Part shown: in pieces, positions 50,353 through 61,087 of the stretch
How the letters are laid out: every line of letters begins with the position of its first letter
Numbering within the stretch: the stretch's first letter is position 1
NCBI RefSeq assembly: GCF_040706615.1
Contig: NZ_JAPDRF010000007.1
Location: 1 to 64,000, forward strand
Direction of reading: 5' to 3'
Length of the DNA: 64,000 nt
Origin: Lentisalinibacter sediminis
GTDB taxonomy: Bacteria > Pseudomonadota > Gammaproteobacteria > Steroidobacterales > Woeseiaceae
Program-made: the position numbers and the translations under genes
The notes under the pieces: generated by a model
What the model saw: the letters and a program-made list of their open reading frames with translations, nothing else
Databases searched by the model: none
What the model was told of the DNA's origin: nothing

Positions 50353-52053
50353 GCGGCAGGCGCCGGAGCAGCGCAGGTCGCCCTCTGCGCTCCGGTAGCA
50401 GACGTGCAGCTCGTAGCCTGCCGCCTCGCTGCCCGGATCCGACAGCCGGGCGCGGGCGCGCACGCGGTCGCCCGGATGCATGCGGACGTCGCGCAATTCC
50501 CCCTCGGGCAGATAGTCGTCGGCTTCGACCGAGCGGCTGCCGATCACGCTCTGCCAGCGGTCCGTCAGCGAGACGTGCAGCAGCGGATAGGGTTGGGGCC
50601 GGTCGCCCTGGTGAACGACGACGCTGGTGATCTGCAGCGAGTCCGCGCTGGCATCGCCGCTGGACGACTCGACGCACAGCGCGCCGATGTCCCAGCGCGG
50701 CTGCACGTCGGCGCCGAACAGGCCGTAGATCTGCTGCAGCCGGGGACCGAATTCCGGATGCGTCGCCAGCTGGGTCCGCTGGCCGTGGATGACCTGGGCC
50801 GCGAGCGCCACGACCAGCAGCAGGGCCGCCCCCGACCACAGCAGAGTCCGTGACCGGCTGCGCCGGCGCGGCAGCAGTGTCTGGTCGATGAGCTCTTCTT
50901 CGCCGTCTTCCTCCGGCTGCTCACCGGCAGCGCCCCCGGCCGTCTTGCTTTCGACTCCCCGGGGAGCCTCGGTGGCCGGTTGCGATTCCTCCCGTTCCTC
51001 CCGCGCGTGCTCCTCGACGGCGGCCGCCGCGGCGTCGCTGTCGGGACCGAGGATCGCCGCGAACTCACCGCTCTGGACGATCTCGTCGAACAGGGCCGCG
51101 GACGCCGCGAGGTCGTCCCGGTCCTCCGCTGCGCCCGTCCGGTCGCCGGCCGCGGCGGCGTGTTCGGGCAATGCGGGTTCCTCGGGCGCCGACGGCTCTT
51201 CGGCCGGAGGTCGTTCGGCTTCCGGCGTCTCCGCTGCGGTCTCGGTCTCCGCTTTTCCTGCGGGCGGTTCCCCGGCCCCCGGCTCGGCCGCATCCGGTGC
51301 TGCCACCGTCCGGTGAGGCGTCTCAGCCGGTTCCCCGACGAGCATGAGTTCCTCGGGCGGCGCGTCCTCCGGCGCCCGTTCGGCCGGGACGCCGTCCTCG
51401 TGGCCGCCCTCGTCGCCGGTCTCGCGCTCCAGCCCGACACCGAGCGTGGTCTCGTCCAGCTCGAGTTCGGCGAGCAGTGCGCGCCACTCGTCCTCGTCGC
51501 CGAGATCGCCGGTCTCGGCCGCGTCGTCGCCGGCATCGGGCGTCGGCGCTGCCGGCTCCCCGGCCGGGCCGTCCGTCTGCTGGCCGGCCGCCGCGGCCTC
51601 CTGCCGCTGTCCGGCTTCCTCCTCGTCGGCCTCTGCGGACAGGTCGCCGCCGAACGAAGCCAGGATTTCCTCCAGCGGCGTGTCGTCGTCGAAGCGCTGG
51701 GGCTCGCGCGCGGGTTCGCCTCCCGATTCGGGTTCGCCTCCGGGTTCAGGCTCGCCTTCCGCTTCGGGCTCGGGCTCAGGTTCGGGCTCAGGTTCGGGCT
51801 CGGGTTCGGGTTCCGGCTCCGTTTCCGGTTCCGGCCCGGCCTCGGGGCCGCTCTCCGGCCCCGGCTCTTCGATCGACTCCGGCCCGGGTGCCGGCGGCTC
51901 GGCCGGCTGCGGCGGCGGCGGTTCGTGGGACAGCGTTTCCAGCGCGTCGAACACCGTCCCGCAGGCGCCGCAGCGCACCCGCCCGTGGGCGCGCTTCAGA
52001 TCTTCCGGCCCGATCTGGTAGACGGTCCGGCATTCGGTGCATTGGGTGTACAC
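50350..52053 (-). CDS. Zinc-ribbon and DUF3426 membrane protein with Pro-Glu repeat
   Basis: A 567-residue protein of unknown role. The MJ0042-type zinc ribbon uses C5, C8, C28 and C31. Residues about 60-100 are an alternating Glu-Pro run, followed by a long acidic, Ala/Glu/Pro-rich linker. One membrane helix (about 400-425, GAALLLVVALAAQVI) leads to a C-terminal DUF3426 domain. It sits between prmA and dusB as in several gammaproteobacteria. The linker is unusually long. Confidence 0.85.
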   Translation of the reverse strand: MYTQCTECRTVYQIGPEDLKRAHGRVRCGACGTVFDALETLSHEPPPPQPAEPPAPGPESIEEPGPESGPEAGPEPETEPEPEPEPEPEPEPEPEPEAEGEPEPGGEPESGGEPAREPQRFDDDTPLEEILASFGGDLSAEADEEEAGQRQEAAAAGQQTDGPAGEPAAPTPDAGDDAAETGDLGDEDEWRALLAELELDETTLGVGLERETGDEGGHEDGVPAERAPEDAPPEELMLVGEPAETPHRTVAAPDAAEPGAGEPPAGKAETETAAETPEAERPPAEEPSAPEEPALPEHAAAAGDRTGAAEDRDDLAASAALFDEIVQSGEFAAILGPDSDAAAAAVEEHAREEREESQPATEAPRGVESKTAGGAAGEQPEEDGEEELIDQTLLPRRRSRSRTLLWSGAALLLVVALAAQVIHGQRTQLATHPEFGPRLQQIYGLFGADVQPRWDIGALCVESSSGDASADSLQITSVVVHQGDRPQPYPLLHVSLTDRWQSVIGSRSVEADDYLPEGELRDVRMHPGDRVRARARLSDPGSEAAGYELHVCYRSAEGDLRCSGACR

Positions 52054-52057
52054 GGTC

Positions 52058-52942
52058 TCAGTCTTCCCGGCGCCTGCCGCTGATCATGATCCAGTCCTCG
52101 CGTGCGACCGCCGGCGCGATCTCGAACCAGCGCTCGTAGGCGGCGCGGATCTCCTCCGCCTGACTCGCGAGGATACCCGATAACACGATCTCGCCGCCGC
52201 TCCGGGTCAGTCCGGCCAGCCGCGGGGCGAGTGCGGCCAGGGGGGCGGCGAGGATATTCGCCAGCACGATGTCGAATGCCGCATCGACGAGTTCTTCGGG
52301 GGCGACGACACCGAGGCGTCCGGCGACGTCGTTGCGTGCCGCGTTAGCCCCCGTTGCCGTGAGGGCCTGTGCGTCGATGTCGGTGGCGGTCGCCTCCCCG
52401 GCGCCCAGGAGCAGGGCGGCGACGGCGAGGATGCCCGACCCGCATCCGTAATCGAGCACGCGGTGCCCGGCGATGCGGGCCGCATCGAGCCATTCCAGGC
52501 ACAGGGCGGTCGTCGCGTGGGTGCCGGTGCCGAAAGCGAGGCCGGGGTCCATGTCCAGCACGACTGCGTCCGGCTCTTCCACCACCCCGCCCGTCGGGCA
52601 TACCCAGAGGCGCTGGCCGAAGCGCATGGGACGGAAGTCGCGCAGCCACTCCCGCTCCCAGGCGCGGTCCGCCAGCGTCTCCACGCGCCAGGCCGGCAGT
52701 TCGTCCAGATCGAGCGCGGCATGCAGGCCGGCTGTCAGAACCTGCTCGTCCAGATGCTCATCGAACAGCGCGGTGACGAGGGTGGCAGGCCAGAGCGGCG
52801 TCGCGCCCGGCGCCGGCTCGAGCACCGGCGAATCGCCGGCGTCGGAGTAGGTGACGGCGCCGGCACCGAGGTCCTCCAGGGCCTCCTCCACCCGGGCCGC
52901 GTCCAGGCCGTCCAGAGCCATGGTGAACTGACGCCAAGACAT
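52058..52942 (-). CDS. prmA: Ribosomal protein L11 methyltransferase
   Basis: Trimethylates ribosomal protein L11 at several sites using SAM. The 294-residue protein has an N-terminal L11-recognition domain (SWRQFTMAL to about 60) and a Rossmann SAM domain with GLAFGTGTHATTALCLEWL, LDYGCGSGILA and the catalytic-loop ANILAAPL. It lies 4 nt from the DUF3426 start and 15 nt from accC. Confidence 0.96.
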   Translation of the reverse strand: MSWRQFTMALDGLDAARVEEALEDLGAGAVTYSDAGDSPVLEPAPGATPLWPATLVTALFDEHLDEQVLTAGLHAALDLDELPAWRVETLADRAWEREWLRDFRPMRFGQRLWVCPTGGVVEEPDAVVLDMDPGLAFGTGTHATTALCLEWLDAARIAGHRVLDYGCGSGILAVAALLLGAGEATATDIDAQALTATGANAARNDVAGRLGVVAPEELVDAAFDIVLANILAAPLAALAPRLAGLTRSGGEIVLSGILASQAEEIRAAYERWFEIAPAVAREDWIMISGRRRED

Positions 52943-52957
52943 CCCGCCGGCGCCGGT

Positions 52958-54298
52958 TCAGAGACCGAGGCGCTTCTCCAGGTAATGGATATTCGTGCCG
53001 CCGGTCTTGAAGGCCTGGTGGGTCATGATCTCCTGGTGCAGCGGCACGTTGGTCTTGATGCCCTCGATCACGATCTCGCTCAGAGCGATCTGCATGCGGG
53101 CGATGGCCGACTCCCGGTTCTCGCCGTAGGCGATCAGCTTGCCGATCAGCGAGTCGTAGTACGGTGGCACCCGATAGCCGCTGTAGAGATGGCTGTCCAC
53201 GCGGATGCCGGGCCCGCCCGGCGAGTGCCAGAGCTGGACCATGCCGGGCGAGGGCATGAAGGTCTTCGGGTCCTCGGCGTTGATGCGGCACTCGATGGCA
53301 TGGCCGGTGACGCGCACGTCCGATTGCGTGAAGCCGAGCTTCTCGCCGGCGGCGATGCGCAGCTGCTCCTTGACGATGTCGATGCCGGTGACCATCTCCG
53401 TGACCGGATGCTCCACCTGCAGACGGGTGTTCATCTCGATGAAGTAGAATTCGCCGTCCTGGTAGAGGAACTCGAAGGTGCCGGCGTTGCGGTAGCCGAT
53501 CTCCTGGCAGGCCTGTACGCAACGCGCCCCCATCCGCTCCCGCTCCTCGTCGCCGATGCCCGGCGCCGGGGCTTCCTCGATGACCTTCTGGTGGCGGCGC
53601 TGCATGGAGCAGTCGCGCTCGCCGAGGTGGACGGCGTTGCCGTGGGCGTCGGCCAGCACCTGGAACTCGATGTGGCGGGGACGCTCCAGGAATTTCTCCA
53701 TGTAGACCTGATCGTTGCCGAAGGCCGCCTTGGCCTCGGCCCGGGTCACGTTGATGGCGCCTAGCAGGGAGGCTTCGCTGTGGACCACCCGCATGCCGCG
53801 GCCGCCGCCGCCGCCGGCCGCCTTGATGATCACCGGGTAGCCGATCTCGCGACCGAGGCGCAGGTTCTCGTCGCCGTCCTCGCCGAGCGGGCCGTCGGAA
53901 CCGGGCACGCAGGGCACGCCCGCCTCCTTCATGGCGCGGATGGCCGAGACCTTGTCGCCCATCAGCCGGATGCTCTCGGCCTTCGGGCCGACGAAGATGA
54001 AACCGCTCTTCTCGACCCGCTCGGCGAAGTCGGCGTTCTCCGAGAGGAAGCCGTAGCCCGGATGCACGGCCACGGAGTCGGTGACCTCCGCGGCGCTGAT
54101 GATGGCCGGCATGTCCAGGTAGCTCTCGGCGGAGGAGGGCGGGCCGATGCAGACGGTCTCGTCCGCCAGCAGCACGTGTTTCAGGTTGGTGTCGGCCGTG
54201 GAGTGCACCGCGACCGTCTTGATGCCCATCTCGCGGCAGGCGCGCAATATCCTGAGCGCGATCTCGCCGCGGTTGGCGATGACGACTTTCTCGATCAT
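52958..54298 (-). CDS. accC: Acetyl-CoA carboxylase, biotin carboxylase subunit
   Basis: Carboxylates biotin on AccB with ATP and bicarbonate, starting fatty-acid synthesis. The 446-residue ATP-grasp protein has IANRGEIALRI, HPGYGFLSEN, AAGGGGGRGMR, QRRHQKVIEEAP, FIEMNTRLQVEHPVTE and the C-terminal VPPYYDSLIGK. The gap to accB is 7 nt, the usual accBC operon. Confidence 0.97.
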   Translation of the reverse strand: MIEKVVIANRGEIALRILRACREMGIKTVAVHSTADTNLKHVLLADETVCIGPPSSAESYLDMPAIISAAEVTDSVAVHPGYGFLSENADFAERVEKSGFIFVGPKAESIRLMGDKVSAIRAMKEAGVPCVPGSDGPLGEDGDENLRLGREIGYPVIIKAAGGGGGRGMRVVHSEASLLGAINVTRAEAKAAFGNDQVYMEKFLERPRHIEFQVLADAHGNAVHLGERDCSMQRRHQKVIEEAPAPGIGDEERERMGARCVQACQEIGYRNAGTFEFLYQDGEFYFIEMNTRLQVEHPVTEMVTGIDIVKEQLRIAAGEKLGFTQSDVRVTGHAIECRINAEDPKTFMPSPGMVQLWHSPGGPGIRVDSHLYSGYRVPPYYDSLIGKLIAYGENRESAIARMQIALSEIVIEGIKTNVPLHQEIMTHQAFKTGGTNIHYLEKRLGL

Positions 54299-54305
54299 GG
54301 TCCGC

Positions 54306-54797
54306 TCAGGAGCCGGTGCGCTGGTCGATCACGAACAGCATCTGGCCGTATTCCACCGGCTCTCCGTTCTGGACCCGGATCGACTTCACCACACCGTCCA
54401 CGTCGGCCTCGATCGGGTTCATCATCTTCATCGCCTCGACGATGCACAGCGTATCGCCGGCCTTGATCCGGTCGCCGATCTGCACGAACGGGCTCGCCCC
54501 CGGGGCGGGCGCGGCGTAGAAGGTGCCCACCATCGGCGAGGTGACCACGTGGCCCTCTTCCTCGGGCTCCCGGGCCGGCGCGGCGGCGGGATCGGGCGCG
54601 GGCGCGGCGGGCTCCGGCGACGGGTTGGCGGGTGCTGCCTGCGGCATCGGATAGTGAGACATCTGCGGTGCGGCCACCATGGTATTGGCCGGGTAGCGGC
54701 TGATGCGCACCGCCTCCTCCCCCTCGGTGATCTCGATCTCCGCGATGCCGGATTCCTCCAGCAGCTCGATGAGCTTCTTGACCTTCCTTATATCCAT
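54306..54797 (-). CDS. accB: Acetyl-CoA carboxylase, biotin carboxyl carrier protein
   Basis: The 163-residue carrier has an N-terminal helical region, a Pro/Ala linker (about 52-80) and the biotinyl domain with EAMKMMN, K124 being the biotinylated lysine. SPMVGTFY marks the domain start. AGAAGG precedes the ATG. It is between aroQ and accC. Confidence 0.97.
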   Translation of the reverse strand: MDIRKVKKLIELLEESGIAEIEITEGEEAVRISRYPANTMVAAPQMSHYPMPQAAPANPSPEPAAPAPDPAAAPAREPEEEGHVVTSPMVGTFYAAPAPGASPFVQIGDRIKAGDTLCIVEAMKMMNPIEADVDGVVKSIRVQNGEPVEYGQMLFVIDQRTGS

Positions 54798-54811
54798 GCG
54801 CTTGCCTTCTC

Positions 54812-55255
54812 TTATGAGTCCGTCAGCCTGCGGTGCAGTGCCAGCAGGGCGAGTTCGTAGCCGATGACGCCCAGTCCGACGATCGTGCCGTCGGCTACGT
54901 CGGAGAAATAGCTGTGGTGCCGGAAGCCCTCCCGGGCGTGCACGTTCGAGAGATGGACTTCGATGAAGGGCCGGCCGGCGGCCAGCAGGGCATCGCGCAG
55001 TGCGATACTGGAGTGGGTATAGGCGCCCGGGTTCACGATCAGGGCGCGGGTGCCGTCGTCGGTGCAGGCCTGCACCCGGGCCACCAGCTCGTGCTCGGCG
55101 TTGCTCTGGAAACAGACCAACTCGTGGCCGAACTCGACGGCCAGGTTACGCAGACGCTCCTCCACCGCGGCCAGACTCTCGTCGCCGTAGACCGTGGGTT
55201 CTCTTTTGCCCAGCAGGTTCAGATTGGGCCCGTTCAATAGGAGCAGCCGCGGCAT
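54812..55255 (-). CDS. aroQ: Type II 3-dehydroquinate dehydratase
   Basis: Third step of the shikimate pathway. The 147-residue protein starts with LLLNGPNLNLLGKREPTVYG, which carries the catalytic Arg-Tyr loop, then QSNAEHELV, NPGAYTHSSIALRDA and EVHLSNVHARE. The ATG at 55255 gives the exact family N terminus; the longer open frame upstream is a shadow of the tlpA-like gene. The 152-nt upstream spacer is AT-richer and may hold the promoter of aroQ-accBC. Confidence 0.97.
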   Translation of the reverse strand: MPRLLLLNGPNLNLLGKREPTVYGDESLAAVEERLRNLAVEFGHELVCFQSNAEHELVARVQACTDDGTRALIVNPGAYTHSSIALRDALLAAGRPFIEVHLSNVHAREGFRHHSYFSDVADGTIVGLGVIGYELALLALHRRLTDS

Positions 55256-55407
55256 GATCAGTCCAGTAGACTGCCTTTTCAGCGAAGTTAGCGGCGAGTT
55301 TAACGCCCATAGCCGGCAATTGCACAATAATCCCCATAGGCGGGCGTCGTCGGGAGCCACCGGCCAGCGGGGTGCGGCGGCGTGCGCCGGGCGGGATTGC
55401 CGCCGGG

Positions 55408-56022
55408 TCAGATATCGGCGAGGGCCTGCCGGGCGGCGTCGGCTGGCAGCGTGCCGTCGAGGAAGTCCCGCAGCACCGACGCCATGGTCTCGGCCTGGTC
55501 CGCGTTGAATTCGCCCACGTGGACGTTCAGGAGTTCCCCGTCCGGGGCGACGATCAGTGTGAAGGGGAGGCCGAGGAAATCGATGCCGAAGCTCTCCGCG
55601 GCGGCGATGGCGTCCTCCTGGCCGATGAGTACGGGGTAGTTGAACTCCATCTCGGCGGCGTAGTCGGCCACCGGTTCGGCATCGTCGATGGCGATGCCGA
55701 TGACCTGGATGCCCGCCTCCCCGTGCCGGGCCTGGATGTCTTTCAGCAGCGGGATCTCCCGCCGGCAGGGGGCGCACCAGGTGGCCCAGAAGTTGATCAC
55801 CCGCAGCTTGCCGTCCCAGTCGGCGAGGGTGCGCGTCTCGCCGGCCAGGTCGGGCAGGCTGAAGTCCCCCGTCTCCGCCTGCACGGCGCTGGCCCGCATC
55901 TCGGCAGCGGTCCGGTCGACGGGTGCGGTGGCGGGACTCTCCGGCGGCAGCAGCAGGCGGGACAGCCACATGCCGGCAGCGACCGACGCCGCCAGGACGA
56001 GGACCATCAGGATACGGGGCAT
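55408..56022 (-). CDS. TlpA/ResA-type periplasmic thioredoxin-like protein
   Basis: A 204-residue protein with an uncleaved or cleaved N-terminal hydrophobic helix (about 2-22), then a thioredoxin fold with NFWATWCAPCRREIPLL (C83, C86) and the cis-Pro loop in GLPFTLIV. It is probably reduced by the adjacent DsbD and used in cytochrome c or general thiol reduction. It overlaps nothing but is 1 nt from dsbD. Confidence 0.9.
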   Translation of the reverse strand: MPRILMVLVLAASVAAGMWLSRLLLPPESPATAPVDRTAAEMRASAVQAETGDFSLPDLAGETRTLADWDGKLRVINFWATWCAPCRREIPLLKDIQARHGEAGIQVIGIAIDDAEPVADYAAEMEFNYPVLIGQEDAIAAAESFGIDFLGLPFTLIVAPDGELLNVHVGEFNADQAETMASVLRDFLDGTLPADAARQALADI

Positions 56023-56023
56023 A

Positions 56024-58357
56024 TCAGTCTGCCTGTGCGGTCACGGCGGCAGGCGCCGGCGCGACGGCCCGGGCGGCATGGGCGGCGAACTCGTCGGCGG
56101 GCATGAAGCCCACCACCTGGTAGGGGCGGCGCTCCTCGCCGTCCGGCCCGAAGAATATGATCGAGGGCGGCCCGAAGATGCGGAAGTGCGTCAGCAGCGC
56201 CTGGTCCTGCTCGTCGTTCGCGGTCACGTCCGCCTGCAGCAGGACGACTCCGTCGAGTTCCGCCTGCACCTCGGGGTCGCTGAAGGTGTACTTCTCCATC
56301 TCCTTGCAGGACACGCACCAGTCGGCATAGAAATCGAGCATCACCGGTTGTCCCCGGGTCGACGCCGCGGCCACGGCCTGCTCCAGGTCGGCCACGGTCT
56401 TGATGCGGCGGAATTCCAGTTCCTCGTGGGCCGCGGCCGCGCCGCCGCCCACCGCCGCCACGCGGGTGCCGGCGAGGGGCTGCAGCGGGTCGTCGCCCCC
56501 GGACAGCGCGCCGAGCAGCAGGACGGCGCCGTAGAACATCGCCAGCACGCCGAAGCCCTTGCCGAGTTTCTGCGCGCCTCCCGACTCCGGCGTCAGCGGG
56601 GTCAGCGCGCCCAGGAATACGCCGGCCATGAAGATGAGCACGGCCCACAGGGCCAGGGTAATGGCGCCGGGCAGTACCCGGTCCAGCATCCAGATGGCCA
56701 GGCCCAGCATCACGAAGCCGAAAGCGTTCTTCACCGCCACCATCCAGGGGCCGGCCTTCACCATCAGCTTGCCGGCGGAGGCGCCCACCGCGAGCAGCGG
56801 CGCGCCCATGCCGAGGCTCAGCGCGAACAGGGCCGCCGCGCCCCGGAAGACGTCCCCCGTCTGGCCGATCACCGCGAGTGCCGCCACCAGCGGCGGTGCC
56901 ACGCAGGCGGTGACGATCAGCGAGGACAGCGCGCCCATGACGAAGGCGCCCACCATGGTGCCGCTCTTCTGCTTGCCGCTGATGGCGGCCACGCGGGTCT
57001 GTATGGACGAGGGCATCTGCAGGTCGAATGCGCCGAACATGCCCGCCGCCAGAAGCACGAACAGCCCGGCGAACGTGACCAGTATCCAGGTCTGCTGGAA
57101 GATCGCCTGCACCTGCTGTCCGGCAGCGGCGAACAGCGCGCCGGCCACGGTGTAGGTGAGCGCCATGCCCATCACGTAGGAGAGCGACAGCGTGAAGCCG
57201 CGCGCCGGCGTCACATCCTTGCCCTCGCCGGCGATGATGCCGGACAGGATGGGGATCATCGGCAGCACGCACGGCGTCAGTGCGAGCAGCAGGCCGGCGC
57301 CGAAGAAGGTGGCGAGCACCGCCGCGAGATTACCCTCGCCGATCAGTGCGGCCAGGCGGTCCTGCTCGGACACCGGCGCGGCCGTCATCGCCTCGTCCGC
57401 CGGTCGCGGCGCGTCGGCGGCGGTGGCCGGCGGCAGGGAGACGTTTACCTCGCGCTTGAGCGGCGGGTAACAGATACCGTCCTCGGCGCAGCCCTGGAAG
57501 CCGAGCTCGAGCACCAGGCTCTGCCCCTGCCGGCTCGCCCGGTTCAGCGGCACCCGCGCGACGACCTCGTCGTAGTAGACCTCGGTTTCACCGAAGTACT
57601 CGTCGAACTTCTTCTTGCCCGCCGGCGTCTGCAGGGCGCCGAGCTGCACGCCGTCGCTGACGGCGGTGGCCGACAGCTTGTCGCGATAGAGGTAGTAGCC
57701 GGGCTCGATCTGCCATGCCAGCTCGACGGTGTACGGGTCCAGCGCGCTCACCACCGGCCGGAATGCCACGTCCGGCGGCAGGAACTCTCCGCCTCCCGTC
57801 GCGGCCAGTCCGCCGGACGGCCGGCCGTTGCCGAACAGCGAGACGGTTGGCGAGGCCTCGGGCGCGGCGCCCGCCAGCGTCACCTCGGCGGTCCAGCGCT
57901 GGGGCGGATAGCACAGCCCGATGTCGGCGCAGCCCTGAGAGCGGAGCTCGAGGGTCACGGTGCCTGCGCCCTCGTTGACGTAGGGCACCTGCATGGTGAA
58001 GTCGCCCCGATAGATTTCCTGGCGCCCGAAGTACTCGTCCTCGTGGATCTCGCCCGTGGGCAGTGCGGGATCGCCCAGCAGGACGTCGTCGCTGTCGGTG
58101 TCGATGCCGAGCTTTTGCCGGTAGAGGTAGTAGCCGGGTTCCACGGTCCAGCGCACGAGCAGGGCCTCGCCGGTGTCCTCGACCTGGTAGCGGAATGCCT
58201 GCTCGGGGCGCAGCAGGTCCTCCGGCGAGACCGCATGGGCCGGCGGCGCGAAGCCGGTCGCGACGATACCGATCATCGCGACCATGGTCAGGAGGGCCGC
58301 GACGGGGGTGGCGGCCGCGCTGGCCGGGCGGCGGCAGGGATGTCTGTTCGGGCTCAT
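56024..58357 (-). CDS. dsbD: Thiol:disulfide interchange protein DsbD with duplicated N-terminal domain
   Basis: Moves electrons from cytoplasmic thioredoxin to periplasmic partners. The 777-residue protein has a signal peptide ending in AHA, then two tandem DsbD-alpha-like domains (about 45-160 and 185-310), each with EPGYYLYR and a QGCA...CYPP cysteine pair. An eight-helix membrane domain follows (GLLLALTPCVLPMIP and VTACVAPPLVAAL hold the cysteines), then a C-terminal thioredoxin domain with WCVSCKEME. E. coli DsbD has a single alpha domain in about 565 residues. An ATG at 58369 is an alternative start. Confidence 0.95.
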   Translation of the reverse strand: MSPNRHPCRRPASAAATPVAALLTMVAMIGIVATGFAPPAHAVSPEDLLRPEQAFRYQVEDTGEALLVRWTVEPGYYLYRQKLGIDTDSDDVLLGDPALPTGEIHEDEYFGRQEIYRGDFTMQVPYVNEGAGTVTLELRSQGCADIGLCYPPQRWTAEVTLAGAAPEASPTVSLFGNGRPSGGLAATGGGEFLPPDVAFRPVVSALDPYTVELAWQIEPGYYLYRDKLSATAVSDGVQLGALQTPAGKKKFDEYFGETEVYYDEVVARVPLNRASRQGQSLVLELGFQGCAEDGICYPPLKREVNVSLPPATAADAPRPADEAMTAAPVSEQDRLAALIGEGNLAAVLATFFGAGLLLALTPCVLPMIPILSGIIAGEGKDVTPARGFTLSLSYVMGMALTYTVAGALFAAAGQQVQAIFQQTWILVTFAGLFVLLAAGMFGAFDLQMPSSIQTRVAAISGKQKSGTMVGAFVMGALSSLIVTACVAPPLVAALAVIGQTGDVFRGAAALFALSLGMGAPLLAVGASAGKLMVKAGPWMVAVKNAFGFVMLGLAIWMLDRVLPGAITLALWAVLIFMAGVFLGALTPLTPESGGAQKLGKGFGVLAMFYGAVLLLGALSGGDDPLQPLAGTRVAAVGGGAAAAHEELEFRRIKTVADLEQAVAAASTRGQPVMLDFYADWCVSCKEMEKYTFSDPEVQAELDGVVLLQADVTANDEQDQALLTHFRIFGPPSIIFFGPDGEERRPYQVVGFMPADEFAAHAARAVAPAPAAVTAQAD

Positions 58358-58451
58358 GCTGTCTCTCATTACCGGCGTTGCCTCGGACGGCCCGCTGACG
58401 GGACGCCCCGCAGACGGACAGCCATACAGTGTGACCGCGCCGGACGCGGGA

Positions 58452-58814
58452 TTATTCCTTCTCCGTCACAGAATCGTCCAAAGCATCGGCCGCAGGGGAC
58501 GAGACCGATGCCGCCACCCAGTCCAGGTAGGCCGCGGAGCCAGCCGTCACCGGTGTGGCGATAACCTCCGGCACGTCATAGGGATGGAGCTCCACGACCC
58601 GGGCCTCCAGTTCCGGCCACACGGCCTCCGTGGTCTTCGCGATCAGCAGCAGCTCGGATTCGTCGCACACCTCGCCTTGCCAGCTGAAGACCGAGCGCAG
58701 GGGCCCGACGATGTTCACGCAGGCCGCCCGCTTTTCCGCGACCAGCGCGGTAGCAATGCTGCGGGCGGTCTCTTCGTCCGGGCAGGTGCACAGTACGAGC
58801 AGCGTCTTTGACAT
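58452..58814 (-). CDS. cutA: Divalent-cation tolerance protein CutA
   Basis: A 120-residue trimeric ferredoxin-like protein linked to copper tolerance, though the mechanism is unsettled. Diagnostic are LVLCTCPDEETA, the middle RAACVNIVGPLRSVFSWQG, and ELHPYDVPEVIATP. GGAG precedes the ATG. It begins the minus-strand cluster and diverges from groES. Confidence 0.95.
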   Translation of the reverse strand: MSKTLLVLCTCPDEETARSIATALVAEKRAACVNIVGPLRSVFSWQGEVCDESELLLIAKTTEAVWPELEARVVELHPYDVPEVIATPVTAGSAAYLDWVAASVSSPAADALDDSVTEKE

Positions 58815-58888
58815 AAGGATCTCCCTGGCCGGCGCCGAGGATAGCGGGCGGCGGCGCCCCTGTCATGGCATCACCGGTGCGGCGGCTC

Positions 58889-58916
58889 TTGAAATTTGGC
58901 TGACCGGCACTATCAT
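58889..58916 (+). promoter_or_regulatory. groESL promoter (sigma-70, possibly also sigma-32 -35)
   Basis: TTGAAA and TATCAT are 16 nt apart, a good sigma-70 match. The -35 is within CTTGAAA, which equals the sigma-32 -35 consensus, but no sigma-32 -10 is clear. The -10 abuts the CIRCE operator, so HrcA binding would block initiation. Confidence 0.65.
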
Positions 58917-58942
58917 TAGCACTCACTGATGGCGAGTGCTAA
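58916..58942 (+). promoter_or_regulatory. CIRCE operator (HrcA binding site)
   Basis: TTAGCACTC, 9 nt, then GAGTGCTAA: both 9-bp arms match the CIRCE consensus exactly. HrcA repression of groESL is established for this element. The hrcA gene is not in the window. Confidence 0.95.
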
Positions 58943-59009
58943 CAGCACGGCCATCCAGAATTCCATAATTGATCGAAAAAACAGCAGTTTACCAAAAGGA
59001 GACGCACCC

Positions 59010-59300
59010 ATGCAGATTCGTCCGCTTCACGATCGCGTGATCATCAAGCGCATGGAGGAAGAGCGCACGACCCCCGGTGGGATCGTGATTCCCGATACGG
59101 CCGCCGAGAAGCCGATCAAGGGCGAAGTCATCGCCGTCGGCAAGGGCAAGATCCTCGAGAACGGCGAAGTCCGCGCTCTCGACCTGAAGGCCGGTGACAA
59201 GGTGCTGTTCGGCAAGTACAGCGGCACCGAGGTCAAGGTGGAAGGCGAGGACTACCTGGTGATGAAAGAAGACGACGTGATGGCGGTCATCGAAGGCTGA
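59010..59300 (+). CDS. groES: Co-chaperonin GroES
   Basis: A 96-residue subunit of the heptameric lid of GroEL. MQIRPLHDRV at the start, the mobile loop EEERTTPGGIVIPDTA and GDKVLFGKYSGTEV are typical. AAAGGAGA lies about 8 nt upstream of the ATG at 59010; an upstream in-frame ATG at 58929 falls inside the operator and is rejected. Confidence 0.98.
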   Translation: MQIRPLHDRVIIKRMEEERTTPGGIVIPDTAAEKPIKGEVIAVGKGKILENGEVRALDLKAGDKVLFGKYSGTEVKVEGEDYLVMKEDDVMAVIEG

Positions 59301-59358
59301 GCCCCGCGTCGATCATCGAGAGACACCGACTGAATTTACGAAAAGAGGAATAGAGACA

Positions 59359-60999
<1,641 letters not shown>

Positions 61000-61040
61000 T
61001 ACGTCGACGCCCGGTTCCGACCGGTAGCCTCATCGAGGCG

Positions 61041-61077
61041 AAAACCCCGTCCGGCTCTGCCGGGCGGGGTTTTCTTT
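61041..61077. terminator. Intrinsic terminator after groEL, usable in both directions
   Basis: AAAACCCCGTCCGGC and GCCGGGCGGGGTTTT pair over 15 bp with one G-T wobble around a TCT loop, followed by TTCTTTT. The A-tract on the left lets it also serve the minus-strand SDR gene ending at 61088. Confidence 0.9.
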
Positions 61078-61087
61078 TGCGGCCCGG

